Origin: DATKWS01 sp035529435
Lineage (GTDB): Bacteria > Krumholzibacteriota > Krumholzibacteriia > Krumholzibacteriales > Krumholzibacteriaceae
Reading direction: 5' to 3'
DNA: 24,799 nt
Assembly (NCBI GenBank): GCA_035529435.1
Contig: DATKWS010000102.1
Coordinates: 1 to 24,799, forward strand
Numbering within the stretch: position 1 is the stretch's first letter; every line of letters starts with the position of its first letter. Both the position numbers and the translations under genes were made by a program. Under the pieces are notes generated by a model. That model did no database searches. It was not told where the DNA came from and saw only the letters and a program-made list of their open reading frames with translations. Of the stretch, positions 7,911 through 15,445 are shown piece by piece.

Positions 7911-8684
7911 ATGTTATACGAGTCCATGAGGCAGGACAGCATTGCAATGAGAAAGAACTCGTTAGCCCTGGACAGCGCACATAAGGCTCGGCATCTTGCG
8001 GAGAGCGATTCGGGAACGCCTCGGATTACGGTACGGGAGAGAAACGGGTGCGAGAGATTCCTCAAGCGCTTTATCGATGCATCCATTTCTCTTTCTGTGC
8101 TTGTTATCGGTTTTCCATTCCTGTTCGCCGTCGCTTTGCTGATTAAGCTCACATCCCGAGGACCCGTTTTTTTCACGCAGGAACGAATCGGAGAGCATGG
8201 GAATATCTTTACTCTCTACAAGTTCCGCACCATGAAGACCGACTGCGATGACAGCCTCCATCGCGAATTCACCCGCAACTTCATTCAAGGCCAACTGCCG
8301 AATTCCGCACTTGACGGAGAGGGATCTTCAACGTATAAGCTGAAGGACGACCCGCGCATAACGGCGGTCGGCAATTTCCTGCGGAGAACGAGTCTCGATG
8401 AGATACCGCAGTTCATCAATATTCTCAAGGGAGAGATGTCGATCGTCGGGCCCCGGCCGCCGCTGGCGTACGAGTACGAGTTTTACGAGGACTGGCACAA
8501 ATTGCGCCTGACGGTCAAGCCGGGACTCACGGGGCTCTGGCAGGTGAGCGGGAGAAGCAGCGTGCCGTTTCACGAAATGGTCATGCTGGATCTGTACTAC
8601 ATTGAAAACTGGTCCCTGCGGCTCGATACCAAGATCATGCTGCAAACCATACCGGTTATGCTGGTGGGGACCGGCGGATTTTAA
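7911..8684 (+). CDS. Sugar-phosphate transferase to polyprenyl phosphate (bacterial sugar transferase family)
   Basis: A 257-residue monotopic phosphoglycosyl transferase that starts glycan assembly by moving a sugar-1-phosphate from a UDP- or dTDP-sugar onto the membrane polyprenyl phosphate. A single hydrophobic segment (about 55-80, with a central Pro) is followed by RGPVFFTQERIG, TLYKFRTMK, the catalytic Asp-Glu pair D163-E164 in RTSLDEIPQ, then EMSIVGPRPP and PGLTGLWQVSGRS. The long multi-pass N-terminus of WcaJ/WbaP types is absent, so it is the short PglC/WecP-like form with about 45 extra N-terminal residues. No ribosome site fits ATG 7911 well; the ATG codons at 7926 and 7947 are alternatives, and the last has AGGA about ten bases upstream. 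Confidence 0.9.
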   Translation: MLYESMRQDSIAMRKNSLALDSAHKARHLAESDSGTPRITVRERNGCERFLKRFIDASISLSVLVIGFPFLFAVALLIKLTSRGPVFFTQERIGEHGNIFTLYKFRTMKTDCDDSLHREFTRNFIQGQLPNSALDGEGSSTYKLKDDPRITAVGNFLRRTSLDEIPQFINILKGEMSIVGPRPPLAYEYEFYEDWHKLRLTVKPGLTGLWQVSGRSSVPFHEMVMLDLYYIENWSLRLDTKIMLQTIPVMLVGTGGF

Positions 8685-8698
8685 CGGATGGAGGAACG

Positions 8699-9721
8699 TT
8701 GCTAACAGTCGGTGTTATCGGTTGCGGCTACTGGGGTCCCAACCTCATCAGAAACTTCATAAGTCTCAAGGACTCCAAGGTAAAGACGTGTGCCGATCTT
8801 TCTCAGGATCGGCTCAATCACATGAAGACGCTGTATCCTTCTATCAATACGACGACCGATTTCAGAACCGTTATCACGGATCCCGGGATCGACGCCGTCG
8901 TCATTGCCACACCGGTGTCTTCTCACTTCCCGATCTCCAAGGAGGCTCTCAACAACGGAAAGCACGTATTCGTAGAAAAACCGCTTGCCGGTTCTGTCGG
9001 TGAGGGAGTCGAGTTGATCAAGCTCGCGAAGGAAAAGGGGCGGACCCTGATGGTCGGTCACACCTTCGTCTACACGGCGGCGGTCAACAAGATAAAGGAC
9101 CTCATTCGGTCGGGTGAGCTGGGGGACATCTATTATATCTCCACCTCACGGGTGAATCTCGGTCTTTTCCAGGAAGATATAAACGTTATCTGGGATCTGG
9201 CGCCGCACGACGTGTCGATCCTGAACTACATCCTCGATTCGCGCCCGGTAGCGGTCTCGACGGTCGGACATTCCTACATTCGTCCGGACATTCAGGATGT
9301 TGCATTCATCACGCTCCGGTATCCCGATTCCATCCTTGCGAACATTCAGGTTTCCTGGCTGAATCCCAACAAGATTCGAAAGACGACGGTCGTCGGCAGC
9401 AAGAAAATGCTTGTCTACGATGACGTCTCCAGCCTCGAGAAGATACGCATCTACGATAAAGGAGTAACGGTCCAGCCGCACTACGATACCTTCGGTGAGT
9501 TCCAGCTTTCGTACCGATACGGTGACATCTCCATCCCGAAGCTCGATGATGCCGAACCACTCAAGATAGAGTGCCAGCATTTCATCGACTGCATCAGGGA
9601 CACCGTGATGCCCCGGAGCGGCGGCATCCACGGACTGGAAGTGCTCCTCTCGCTCGAGGCCGCCGACGGCTCCATGGGGAGTAACGGGGCGGAGATGGAA
9701 ATCGATTATCCCCGTCTGTGA
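8699..9721 (+). CDS. Gfo/Idh/MocA-family NAD(P)-dependent sugar oxidoreductase
   Basis: A 340-residue oxidoreductase with the Rossmann motif GVIGCGYWGPN (5-15) and the family signature EKPLA (93-97), whose lysine is catalytic. Further on come LMVGHTFVYTAAV and VIWDLAPHDVSIL, the latter carrying the usual catalytic His region. Members placed between a DegT aminotransferase and a beta-helix acetyltransferase often oxidise C3 of a UDP-N-acetylhexosaminuronate (WbpB/WlbA type); that role fits but is inferred. The start is TTG at 8699 with GGAGG four bases upstream; no ATG is available near the Rossmann motif. The gene lies 14 bases after the sugar transferase and ten bases before the acyltransferase start, so it is cotranscribed. 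Confidence 0.87.
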   Translation: MLTVGVIGCGYWGPNLIRNFISLKDSKVKTCADLSQDRLNHMKTLYPSINTTTDFRTVITDPGIDAVVIATPVSSHFPISKEALNNGKHVFVEKPLAGSVGEGVELIKLAKEKGRTLMVGHTFVYTAAVNKIKDLIRSGELGDIYYISTSRVNLGLFQEDINVIWDLAPHDVSILNYILDSRPVAVSTVGHSYIRPDIQDVAFITLRYPDSILANIQVSWLNPNKIRKTTVVGSKKMLVYDDVSSLEKIRIYDKGVTVQPHYDTFGEFQLSYRYGDISIPKLDDAEPLKIECQHFIDCIRDTVMPRSGGIHGLEVLLSLEAADGSMGSNGAEMEIDYPRL

Positions 9722-9731
9722 GGTGTGGATT

Positions 9732-10370
9732 ATGGGTACCGGTGACTCACCGCGCAGACTGGGAACGGTGAAGCTCGGACGGAATGCAATCATCGATCCC
9801 GAAGCGATAGTGGGATACCTCTCACCGCGGCGCGGTGTCAGCGAAGAGTTGACGATCGGTCCCGAGGCGCGCATACGGAGCGGCTCGGTACTGTACGCGG
9901 GCTCCATCATCGGCGGCCACCTGGAAACGGGGCACAATGTCGTTATCAGGGAGGAGAACACGATCGGGGAGCATTTCTCCATCTGGAACAACTCCGTGAT
10001 CGACTACGGGTGCACGATCGGCGACAACGTCAAGATCCACTGCAACATATACATTGCACAGTTCACCGTGATCGAGGACGGTGTATTCATGGCCCCCGGT
10101 GTGACCATCGCGAACGATATTCATCCGGGATGTCCCGATTCGAGGGATTGCATGCGGGGTCCGGTGCTCCGCCGGGAATGCCGTATCGGCGTCAATGTGA
10201 CGATACTCCCCTACGTCGAGATCGGTGAGAGAACGCTCGTCGGCAGCGGATCGGTCGTCACCAGGGATCTTCCGTCCGGCGTGGTTGCGTACGGGAATCC
10301 GGCTCGTGTGGCGGGGAGCATCGAGGAACTCCGGTGCAAGACGGGGCGGAGGGATGCACCCTATCTCTGA
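9732..10370 (+). CDS. Left-handed beta-helix (hexapeptide) acyltransferase, WbpD/WlbB-like
   Basis: A 212-residue transferase rich in hexapeptide turns: LGRNAIIDPEAIVG, LTIGPEARIRSGSVLYAG, IREENTIGEHFSI, CTIGDNVKIHCNIYIA, RIGVNVTILPYVEIG and TLVGSGSVVTRDLPSG. These form a left-handed beta-helix that trimerises and binds acetyl-CoA between subunits. APGVTIANDIHPGCPDS (about 120-135) contains the His typical of the active-site loop. The C-terminal GNPARVAGS is the standard end of such enzymes. ATG at 9732 is preferred because GAGGTG lies six bases upstream; a GTG three codons earlier overlaps that site. It probably N-acetylates the amino sugar made by the neighbouring aminotransferase. Another acyl donor such as formyl or butyryl is possible. 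Confidence 0.87.
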   Translation: MGTGDSPRRLGTVKLGRNAIIDPEAIVGYLSPRRGVSEELTIGPEARIRSGSVLYAGSIIGGHLETGHNVVIREENTIGEHFSIWNNSVIDYGCTIGDNVKIHCNIYIAQFTVIEDGVFMAPGVTIANDIHPGCPDSRDCMRGPVLRRECRIGVNVTILPYVEIGERTLVGSGSVVTRDLPSGVVAYGNPARVAGSIEELRCKTGRRDAPYL

Positions 10371-10381
10371 GGGCCCGTGCA

Positions 10382-11545
10382 ATGGCTTCTCCCGCGAAAC
10401 ACTACACCGTTTTCATTCTCGCATCGACACTCGTGCTGGGTGGCGCCGAGAAGGTGGTGAGGGCCCTCGCGCTCGGATTGCCCGATCATGGTTTCACCCC
10501 GCATATCCTGTGCCTGCGCGGGCCCGGCGGTATCGGGCAAGAACTGTCGGCCCGGGGTGTTCGGGTACACTTCGGCCTGATGCGCTCACGGCACGATCCG
10601 GGCGCGTTTTTCCGGCTGTACCGGCTTTTTCGCGGTGAGCGTGGTTCGATTCTCTATGCGCTGGATCACCACGATGCCCTCTTCTGGGGGGGACTGGCCT
10701 CTCGCGCGGCCGGTGTCCGATGGCGCGTCACCCCCGTTCATTCGACGGGATTGTGGGGGAAGGAGGGATCCTTCACTCGCACCGACCGGTTGGTGTTGCC
10801 GATGTACGATCGTGTGGTGGCTCTCTCCGCGGCACACGCCGATTATATAACGCGGCAGGGAGGGATCGAGCCGTCACGGGTAGCCGTAATCAATAACGGG
10901 GTTGATGCCGGGCGTTTCAAACCGGTGGGATCGCGCCGCGAGCGCGATCTCGTACGGGAATCGCTCGATCTCGCACCGTACGATTTCGTTGTGGCGATCG
11001 TGGCGGCGCTCCGCCCCGAGAAGAACCATGAGATGTTTCTCCGCGCTGCGGCGGAATTCCGTTCGAGGGGAGGGAGGGGCGTTTTTTTGGTGGTGGGCGA
11101 CGGAAAAGAGGCAGGGGAATTGCACGGTCTCGCCCGGGAGCTGGCGCTGGGGAATGCGGTCAGGTTCATGGGCGCGCGCGACGATATTCCCGCGATCCTC
11201 GCAGCTTCGGATGTGTCGGTGTTGTGCTCGCACCCGATCGTCGAAACGTTTCCCCTCTCGGTGCTCGAGGCGATGGCGTGCGGGATTCCGGTGGTCGTAA
11301 CGGCCGTCGGCTCGATACCGGAGATGATCACGGACGGCCGCGAGGGGCTGATGATACCGCCGGGGGATGTCGGGGCGCTGGCGGAAGCGTTGCTCGACCT
11401 CGGCCGGGACACCGTGCTGCGGGACGGGATGGGAAAACGGGCCCGCGAGCGGGTGGTATCGGAATTCTCCGAGGCCCGCATGGTCGCGGAGTACGCGGCG
11501 CTGTTTCGAACCCTACAGGGCGGCGGAGCGAAAGGAGTCGCATGA
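10382..11545 (+). CDS. GT4 glycosyltransferase
   Basis: A 387-residue GT-B glycosyltransferase. The N-terminal acceptor domain has STLVLGGAEKVVRALALGL (about 15-33), the glycine-rich entry loop of GT4. The donor domain has VAIVAALRPEKNHEMFLRAA and VGDGKEAGELHGLA. The catalytic E-x7-E is intact as E288 and E296 in ETFPLSVLEAMACGIPVV. The C-terminal helix with FSEARMVAEYAALF is typical. The start was set at ATG 10382, 11 bases after the previous stop, with a TGAGGG site; the longer open frame from 10334 would overlap the acyltransferase gene. Its stop overlaps the radical SAM gene (ATGA). Donor and linkage are unknown. Confidence 0.87.
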   Translation: MASPAKHYTVFILASTLVLGGAEKVVRALALGLPDHGFTPHILCLRGPGGIGQELSARGVRVHFGLMRSRHDPGAFFRLYRLFRGERGSILYALDHHDALFWGGLASRAAGVRWRVTPVHSTGLWGKEGSFTRTDRLVLPMYDRVVALSAAHADYITRQGGIEPSRVAVINNGVDAGRFKPVGSRRERDLVRESLDLAPYDFVVAIVAALRPEKNHEMFLRAAAEFRSRGGRGVFLVVGDGKEAGELHGLARELALGNAVRFMGARDDIPAILAASDVSVLCSHPIVETFPLSVLEAMACGIPVVVTAVGSIPEMITDGREGLMIPPGDVGALAEALLDLGRDTVLRDGMGKRARERVVSEFSEARMVAEYAALFRTLQGGGAKGVA

Positions 11546-12540
11546 GCCTGCCGATCGATGCGGTTATCGCCGTCACCTACGCGTGTGATTCCCGCTGCAA
11601 CATGTGCAACATATGGAAGCTGGCGCCCGGCACGGAGCTGGCGCCCGGCGAGTACCGGCGGCTTCCCCGGACGCTTCGGGATGTCAACATAACGGGCGGT
11701 GAGCCGTTCCTGCGCGGGGATATCGTCGAGCTCGTGCGCGTCATATACGAGCACTGCCGGCATCCCCGCATCGTGGTCTCGACGAATGGATTTCAGCGGC
11801 GGCGGATCATACACGCTGCGCCGGAATTGATGAAGATCGGACGCCGGGTCGGGCTCGCCGTTTCGATCGACGGCATCGGGGAGGTGCACGATCGGATCAG
11901 GGGGGTGACGGGAGGATTCGACAAGGCGCTCGAGACACTGAAGCAGTTGAAACAGATCGGGTACCGCAACGTCCGCGTCGCATTCACGGCACAGAGCGAC
12001 AACGTCGAGCATCTCGGTGCGGTCTACGATCTCTCGCGGCAATTCGGCTACCAGTTCACGACCTCCGTCGCGCAGAACTCGGAGTTTTATTTCTCCACCG
12101 AGGACAACCAGCGCGTCGCGCCGGCCGCGCTGGAACGGGAGCTGCAGTATGTAATCCGGAAGGAACTTCTCAGTTTCAGCCCGAAGCGGTGGCTTCGTGC
12201 ATACTTCTACGCGGGGGTCGTCCGGTACAACATGCACGGGGAGCGGGCGCTCGGATGCCGCGCCGGGCGTGATTCATTTTTCATGGATCCCGCGGGAAAG
12301 ATCTATCCATGCCTGACCCTGAACAGGGAGATCGGCGATATCACGCAACACTCATTCGATGAGATATGGCGCGGCGATAGCGCCCGCCGGGTCCGCGAAG
12401 CGGTCGACGCGTGCTGCGAACCCTGCTGGATGATCTGCACGGCGCGAACATCGATGTTACGGAATCCCGCGAGACCTGCCGGTTGGATACTGCGAAACTG
12501 GGGGCGGATCGCGATCGGCAGGGGTAACGCCCTGACATAG
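11542..12540 (+). CDS. Radical SAM protein with SPASM-like C-terminal cysteines
   Basis: A 332-residue protein with the radical SAM cluster motif C15-x3-C19-x2-C22 (YACDSRCNMCNIW), which holds the 4Fe-4S cluster that cleaves S-adenosylmethionine. NITGGEPFLRGDI is the GGE SAM-binding strand and VSIDGIGEVHDRIRGV is typical of SPASM-type members. The C-terminal part has GCRAGRDSFFMDPAGKIYPCL and later CCEPCWMIC, the arrangement of a SPASM/twitch auxiliary-cluster domain. ATG at 11542 has AAAGGAG four bases upstream and overlaps the GT4 stop by four bases; the longer open frame upstream is read-through. It lies between two GT4 genes, so it may modify the sugar, lipid carrier or a glycan-linked peptide. 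The substrate is not recognisable. Confidence 0.87.
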   Translation: MSLPIDAVIAVTYACDSRCNMCNIWKLAPGTELAPGEYRRLPRTLRDVNITGGEPFLRGDIVELVRVIYEHCRHPRIVVSTNGFQRRRIIHAAPELMKIGRRVGLAVSIDGIGEVHDRIRGVTGGFDKALETLKQLKQIGYRNVRVAFTAQSDNVEHLGAVYDLSRQFGYQFTTSVAQNSEFYFSTEDNQRVAPAALERELQYVIRKELLSFSPKRWLRAYFYAGVVRYNMHGERALGCRAGRDSFFMDPAGKIYPCLTLNREIGDITQHSFDEIWRGDSARRVREAVDACCEPCWMICTARTSMLRNPARPAGWILRNWGRIAIGRGNALT

Positions 12541-12563
12541 CCAATACCACACGCGAGTCTCCG

Positions 12564-13691
12564 ATGACACACGAGAAGCGTTTGAAAATTGCAATGATCG
12601 GCTCCAAGGGGTTGCCCGCGTCGTTCGGCGGTATCGAACGGCACGTGGAAGAGATCGGCGGGCGGCTCGCGGCGAGGGGGCACGAGGTCGTCGTATTCGG
12701 ACGCAGGCCCTTCAGCGCGAGCGGGGTGTACCGGGGCATGCGGGTGCGCCTCCTTCCCTCCATTCCCACGAAGAATCTCGATACCGCGACGAATTCGTTG
12801 ACCGCCACCTTGACGACCCTGTTCGGCCGGTACGACCTGGTCCATTACCACGGAATCGGTCCCTCCCTCTTCAGCTGGATACCGTCGATGCTCGGTACGG
12901 TGACGGTGGCGACCATCCATGCGCCCGATTACCGGCAGCGCAAATGGGGTCCGGCGGCCCGGTACCTGCTCCGGAGGGGCGAGCGGACGGCCGTCCGCCA
13001 TTGTGATGCGGTCATCGCCGTATCGCGGTTGATGGCGCGGGATCTCGAATCACGCTACGGATGTGAGATCCAGTACATACCGAACGGGACGAACACCGCG
13101 GATCCCATCCCGTTCGGCGAGGCCGGGCGCTTCGGTATCGAGAGCGGCGGGTACATCCTGACCGTCGGCCGTTTCATCGTGGAAAAGGGATTTCACACGC
13201 TCATACAGGCATTCCGGCGTGTCGAGACGGACATGAAGCTGGTGATCGCCGGGGATGCGCGCTTCGAGGAGGCCTATGCCGCGCGGCTCCACCAACTCGC
13301 CGATGAGCGGGTGCTTTTCCCCGGATATATATCGGGGCCGCTGCTCGATGAGCTGTACGCCCATTGTTCGTTCTATGTCCTGCCGTCCCTCGTCGAGGGC
13401 CTGTCCATCTCGCTCCTCGAGGCGATGGGCAGCGGGTGTCCCGTTCTGGTCAGCGATATTCCCGAGAACCTCGAGGTGTCGGAGGGTATCGCGGCCACCT
13501 TCGAGAGGGGAAACGAGGATGATCTCGCGAGGGCCTTACGGGAGATGCTCCGTATGGACGGCGCTGAGCGGGAGAGGCGGGGGATGAAGGGCCGCGAGAG
13601 GGTCGAGCGGGAGTACTCCTGGGATCGCATCGCCGATCGGATCGAGCATCTGTATCAACGGCTTACGGCCGGCCGGCCGGGACATACATAG
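12564..13691 (+). CDS. GT4 glycosyltransferase, possible rhamnosyltransferase
   Basis: A 375-residue GT-B enzyme. The N-terminal MIGSKGLPASFGGIERHVEE (about 11-30) resembles the 'IGTRGIPARYGGFET' motif of DUF1972-type rhamnosyltransferases, which would fit the dTDP-rhamnose genes nearby. LVHYHGIGPSLFSWIP and IHAPDYRQRKW follow. The donor domain starts at GYILTVGRFIVEKGFHTLI, and the catalytic E-x7-E is E278 and E286 in EGLSISLLEAMGSGCPVLV. The ribosome site before ATG 12564 is weak. It is the last gene of the operon, 23 bases after the radical SAM gene. The rhamnose assignment rests on motif likeness and context only. Confidence 0.86.
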   Translation: MTHEKRLKIAMIGSKGLPASFGGIERHVEEIGGRLAARGHEVVVFGRRPFSASGVYRGMRVRLLPSIPTKNLDTATNSLTATLTTLFGRYDLVHYHGIGPSLFSWIPSMLGTVTVATIHAPDYRQRKWGPAARYLLRRGERTAVRHCDAVIAVSRLMARDLESRYGCEIQYIPNGTNTADPIPFGEAGRFGIESGGYILTVGRFIVEKGFHTLIQAFRRVETDMKLVIAGDARFEEAYAARLHQLADERVLFPGYISGPLLDELYAHCSFYVLPSLVEGLSISLLEAMGSGCPVLVSDIPENLEVSEGIAATFERGNEDDLARALREMLRMDGAERERRGMKGRERVEREYSWDRIADRIEHLYQRLTAGRPGHT

Positions 13692-13736
13692 GCCGCGGCG
13701 GCGGCAGCGGCGGCCGGTGGTATCGGCCAATTTCTA

Positions 13737-13766
13737 TTGACACTGCTGCGCTTTTTCTGCTAATTA
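13737..13766 (+). promoter_or_regulatory. Sigma-70-type promoter for SPOR-galT-glgA
   Basis: A perfect TTGACA (13737-13742), an 18-base spacer and TAATTA (13761-13766) lie in the short AT-rich stretch after the glycan operon. The predicted start is about 35 bases before the ATG at 13809. Confidence 0.6.
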
Positions 13767-13808
13767 GGGGCGAAGTTCGTGCATTTGTTTGATGGGGGGT
13801 GGGTACGC

Positions 13809-14372
13809 ATGAACGGAAGAAGATACGCGGGAAGGCCTGCGGCGATTCTCGCGGCATGTTGCCTTCTTTTTGTGTTTATGAGCTGCACGCAGCCCGCCGT
13901 ACGGAACGGCGTCGAGACGGAGATCGATCGCGAGGCCGAACAACCGGAGCGCGTCGTACCACTCGAGGATCTGCCGGGCGATGAGCAGGCCCCCGCCGTT
14001 TACGACCTCGAGGAAGAGATGGAACCGGAGGAACTGCCCGCCGATCCGGACGATCTCGAGCAGGATATAGAACCACTCGTACGCGACACCATTTCCGTTG
14101 AAGAGATGACGATCGATGAAACGACCGGGTCCGGCCACGATCTCGGTTACCGGATACAGGTGTTCGCCTCGGGAGAACTTGCCAAGGCCGCATCGATGAG
14201 GGACGCCGCTATAGCACAGACGGGGTATGCGGCGTACGTCGAGTACGAGGGCGGTCTGTACAAGGTGCGGGTGGGGAATTTTCCCAGCCGGGAAGCCGCG
14301 GCCACGGCGCGCGCGAGGCTCATCGAGCTGTATCCCGACTGCTGGATCGTCCAGACAACGGTACGTCGGTGA
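13809..14372 (+). CDS. SPOR-domain lipoprotein-like protein
   Basis: A 187-residue exported protein. The N-terminus has basic residues (RRYAGRP), a hydrophobic stretch AAILAACCLLFVFM and Cys26 in FMSC, an imperfect lipobox with Phe at -3. An acidic, proline-containing linker (about 40-105, rich in Glu and Asp) leads to a C-terminal SPOR domain of about 75 residues: GYRIQVFASGELAKAASMRD, then LYKVRVGNFPSREAAATARA. SPOR domains bind denuded glycan strands of septal peptidoglycan, so the protein is probably anchored in the envelope and may act in division. ATG at 13809 is chosen because the signal begins there and a G-rich ribosome site precedes it; GTG at 13779 is the alternative. It shares a transcript with galT and glgA. 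Confidence 0.82.
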   Translation: MNGRRYAGRPAAILAACCLLFVFMSCTQPAVRNGVETEIDREAEQPERVVPLEDLPGDEQAPAVYDLEEEMEPEELPADPDDLEQDIEPLVRDTISVEEMTIDETTGSGHDLGYRIQVFASGELAKAASMRDAAIAQTGYAAYVEYEGGLYKVRVGNFPSREAAATARARLIELYPDCWIVQTTVRR

Positions 14373-14406
14373 CACACCGCTTCTATCGGGAGGAGAATGA
14401 CATCAG

Positions 14407-15411
14407 ATGCCTGAATTACGCAAGGATCCGGTTATCGGAAGATGGGTGATCATATCGACGGAGCGGGGAAAGCGGCCGATCGATTTCAAGCTTGAAAAGC
14501 GTCCCCCGAAGGGCGGATTCTGTCCCTTCTGCGAGGGGAACGAGGATAAAACGCCCCCCGAGGTTCTTGCCTACCGCAATCCGTTGACCTCGCCCAATAC
14601 GCCTGGCTGGAAGGTGCGCGTCGTGCCGAACAAGTTTCCCGCCCTTCAGATCGAGGGCGATCTGGACAAGCGGGGGGACGGTAGTTACGACATGATGCGC
14701 GGTGTCGGCGCCCACGAGGTCCTCATCGAGTCCCCCGATCATCTCAAGAACCTCATGTATCTCTCCAGGGAGCATATCGAGAGCATCTTCTGGGCGCTTC
14801 GCGACAGGAGCATCGATCTCAACAAGGACTCGCGGTTCCGATACATCCTGATCTTCAAGAACTGGGGAGAGGAGGCCGGAGCATCACTCGAGCATTCGCA
14901 CATGCAGATCATCGCGACCCCGATCATACCGAAGCGGGCGATCGAGGAGATCGACGGCGCAAAATTACATTACCAACTCAAGGAGAGATGCATATTCTGC
15001 GACATCATCAAGCAGGAATTCGAGATCTCGAAACGGGTCATCTATACCAATGATTACTTTGTCGCGATCGCGCCATACGCATCGCGCTTTCCCTTCGAAA
15101 CCTGGGTGCTCCCGATCAAGCACGTATCCTCGTTCGAGAAGACGACGGCGGAATGGTTCACCCATCTGTCCGATATCATGAAGACGGTGCTTCTCCGGCT
15201 CGACGCCGCTCTCGACCGTCCCCCGTTCAACTTCATCATACACACGGCGCCCTGCAAGACACCGGATCTCGAGTATTACCACTGGCACATCGAGATCATG
15301 CCGAAACTGACCAGGGTGGCCGGATTCGAATGGGGGAGCGGATTCTACATCAATCCGACGCCCCCCGAGGAAGCCGCCGAGGTTCTCCGCTCCATCGAGC
15401 AACAGCAATGA
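14407..15411 (+). CDS. galT: Galactose-1-phosphate uridylyltransferase family
   Basis: A 334-residue HIT-superfamily nucleotidyltransferase. It starts MPELRKDPVIGRWVIISTER, typical of GalT. Zinc-site cysteines appear as CPFC (39-42) and CIFC (195-198). The active site is H163-S-H165-M-Q167 in SLEHSHMQII, where the second His forms the uridylyl adduct in the family. YHWHIEIMP (291-299) is the second conserved His pair. The usual role is exchange of UMP between UDP-glucose and galactose-1-phosphate (Leloir pathway). Some close relatives are ADP-glucose phosphorylases, and the glgA gene 34 bases downstream makes that alternative worth keeping. The start is ATG 14407, with GGGAGGAG about ten bases upstream. 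Confidence 0.9.
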   Translation: MPELRKDPVIGRWVIISTERGKRPIDFKLEKRPPKGGFCPFCEGNEDKTPPEVLAYRNPLTSPNTPGWKVRVVPNKFPALQIEGDLDKRGDGSYDMMRGVGAHEVLIESPDHLKNLMYLSREHIESIFWALRDRSIDLNKDSRFRYILIFKNWGEEAGASLEHSHMQIIATPIIPKRAIEEIDGAKLHYQLKERCIFCDIIKQEFEISKRVIYTNDYFVAIAPYASRFPFETWVLPIKHVSSFEKTTAEWFTHLSDIMKTVLLRLDAALDRPPFNFIIHTAPCKTPDLEYYHWHIEIMPKLTRVAGFEWGSGFYINPTPPEEAAEVLRSIEQQQ

Positions 15412-15445
15412 GAAAATGTAACGGAACAGAAACGGAAGTGAGGGT

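Noticed and set aside
11224..11541. N-terminal extension of the radical SAM protein
   Set aside because: The frame is open upstream but overlaps the GT4 gene and lacks a family match. ATG 11542 has a strong ribosome site.
10843..12237. 464-codon minus-strand open frame
   Set aside because: It lies opposite a GT4 and the radical SAM gene, both certain from motifs.
13692..13725. GC-rich stretch with GGCCGC/GCGGCC as terminator of the glycan operon
   Set aside because: The stem is only six bases with a long loop and no T-run, so an intrinsic terminator is not supported.
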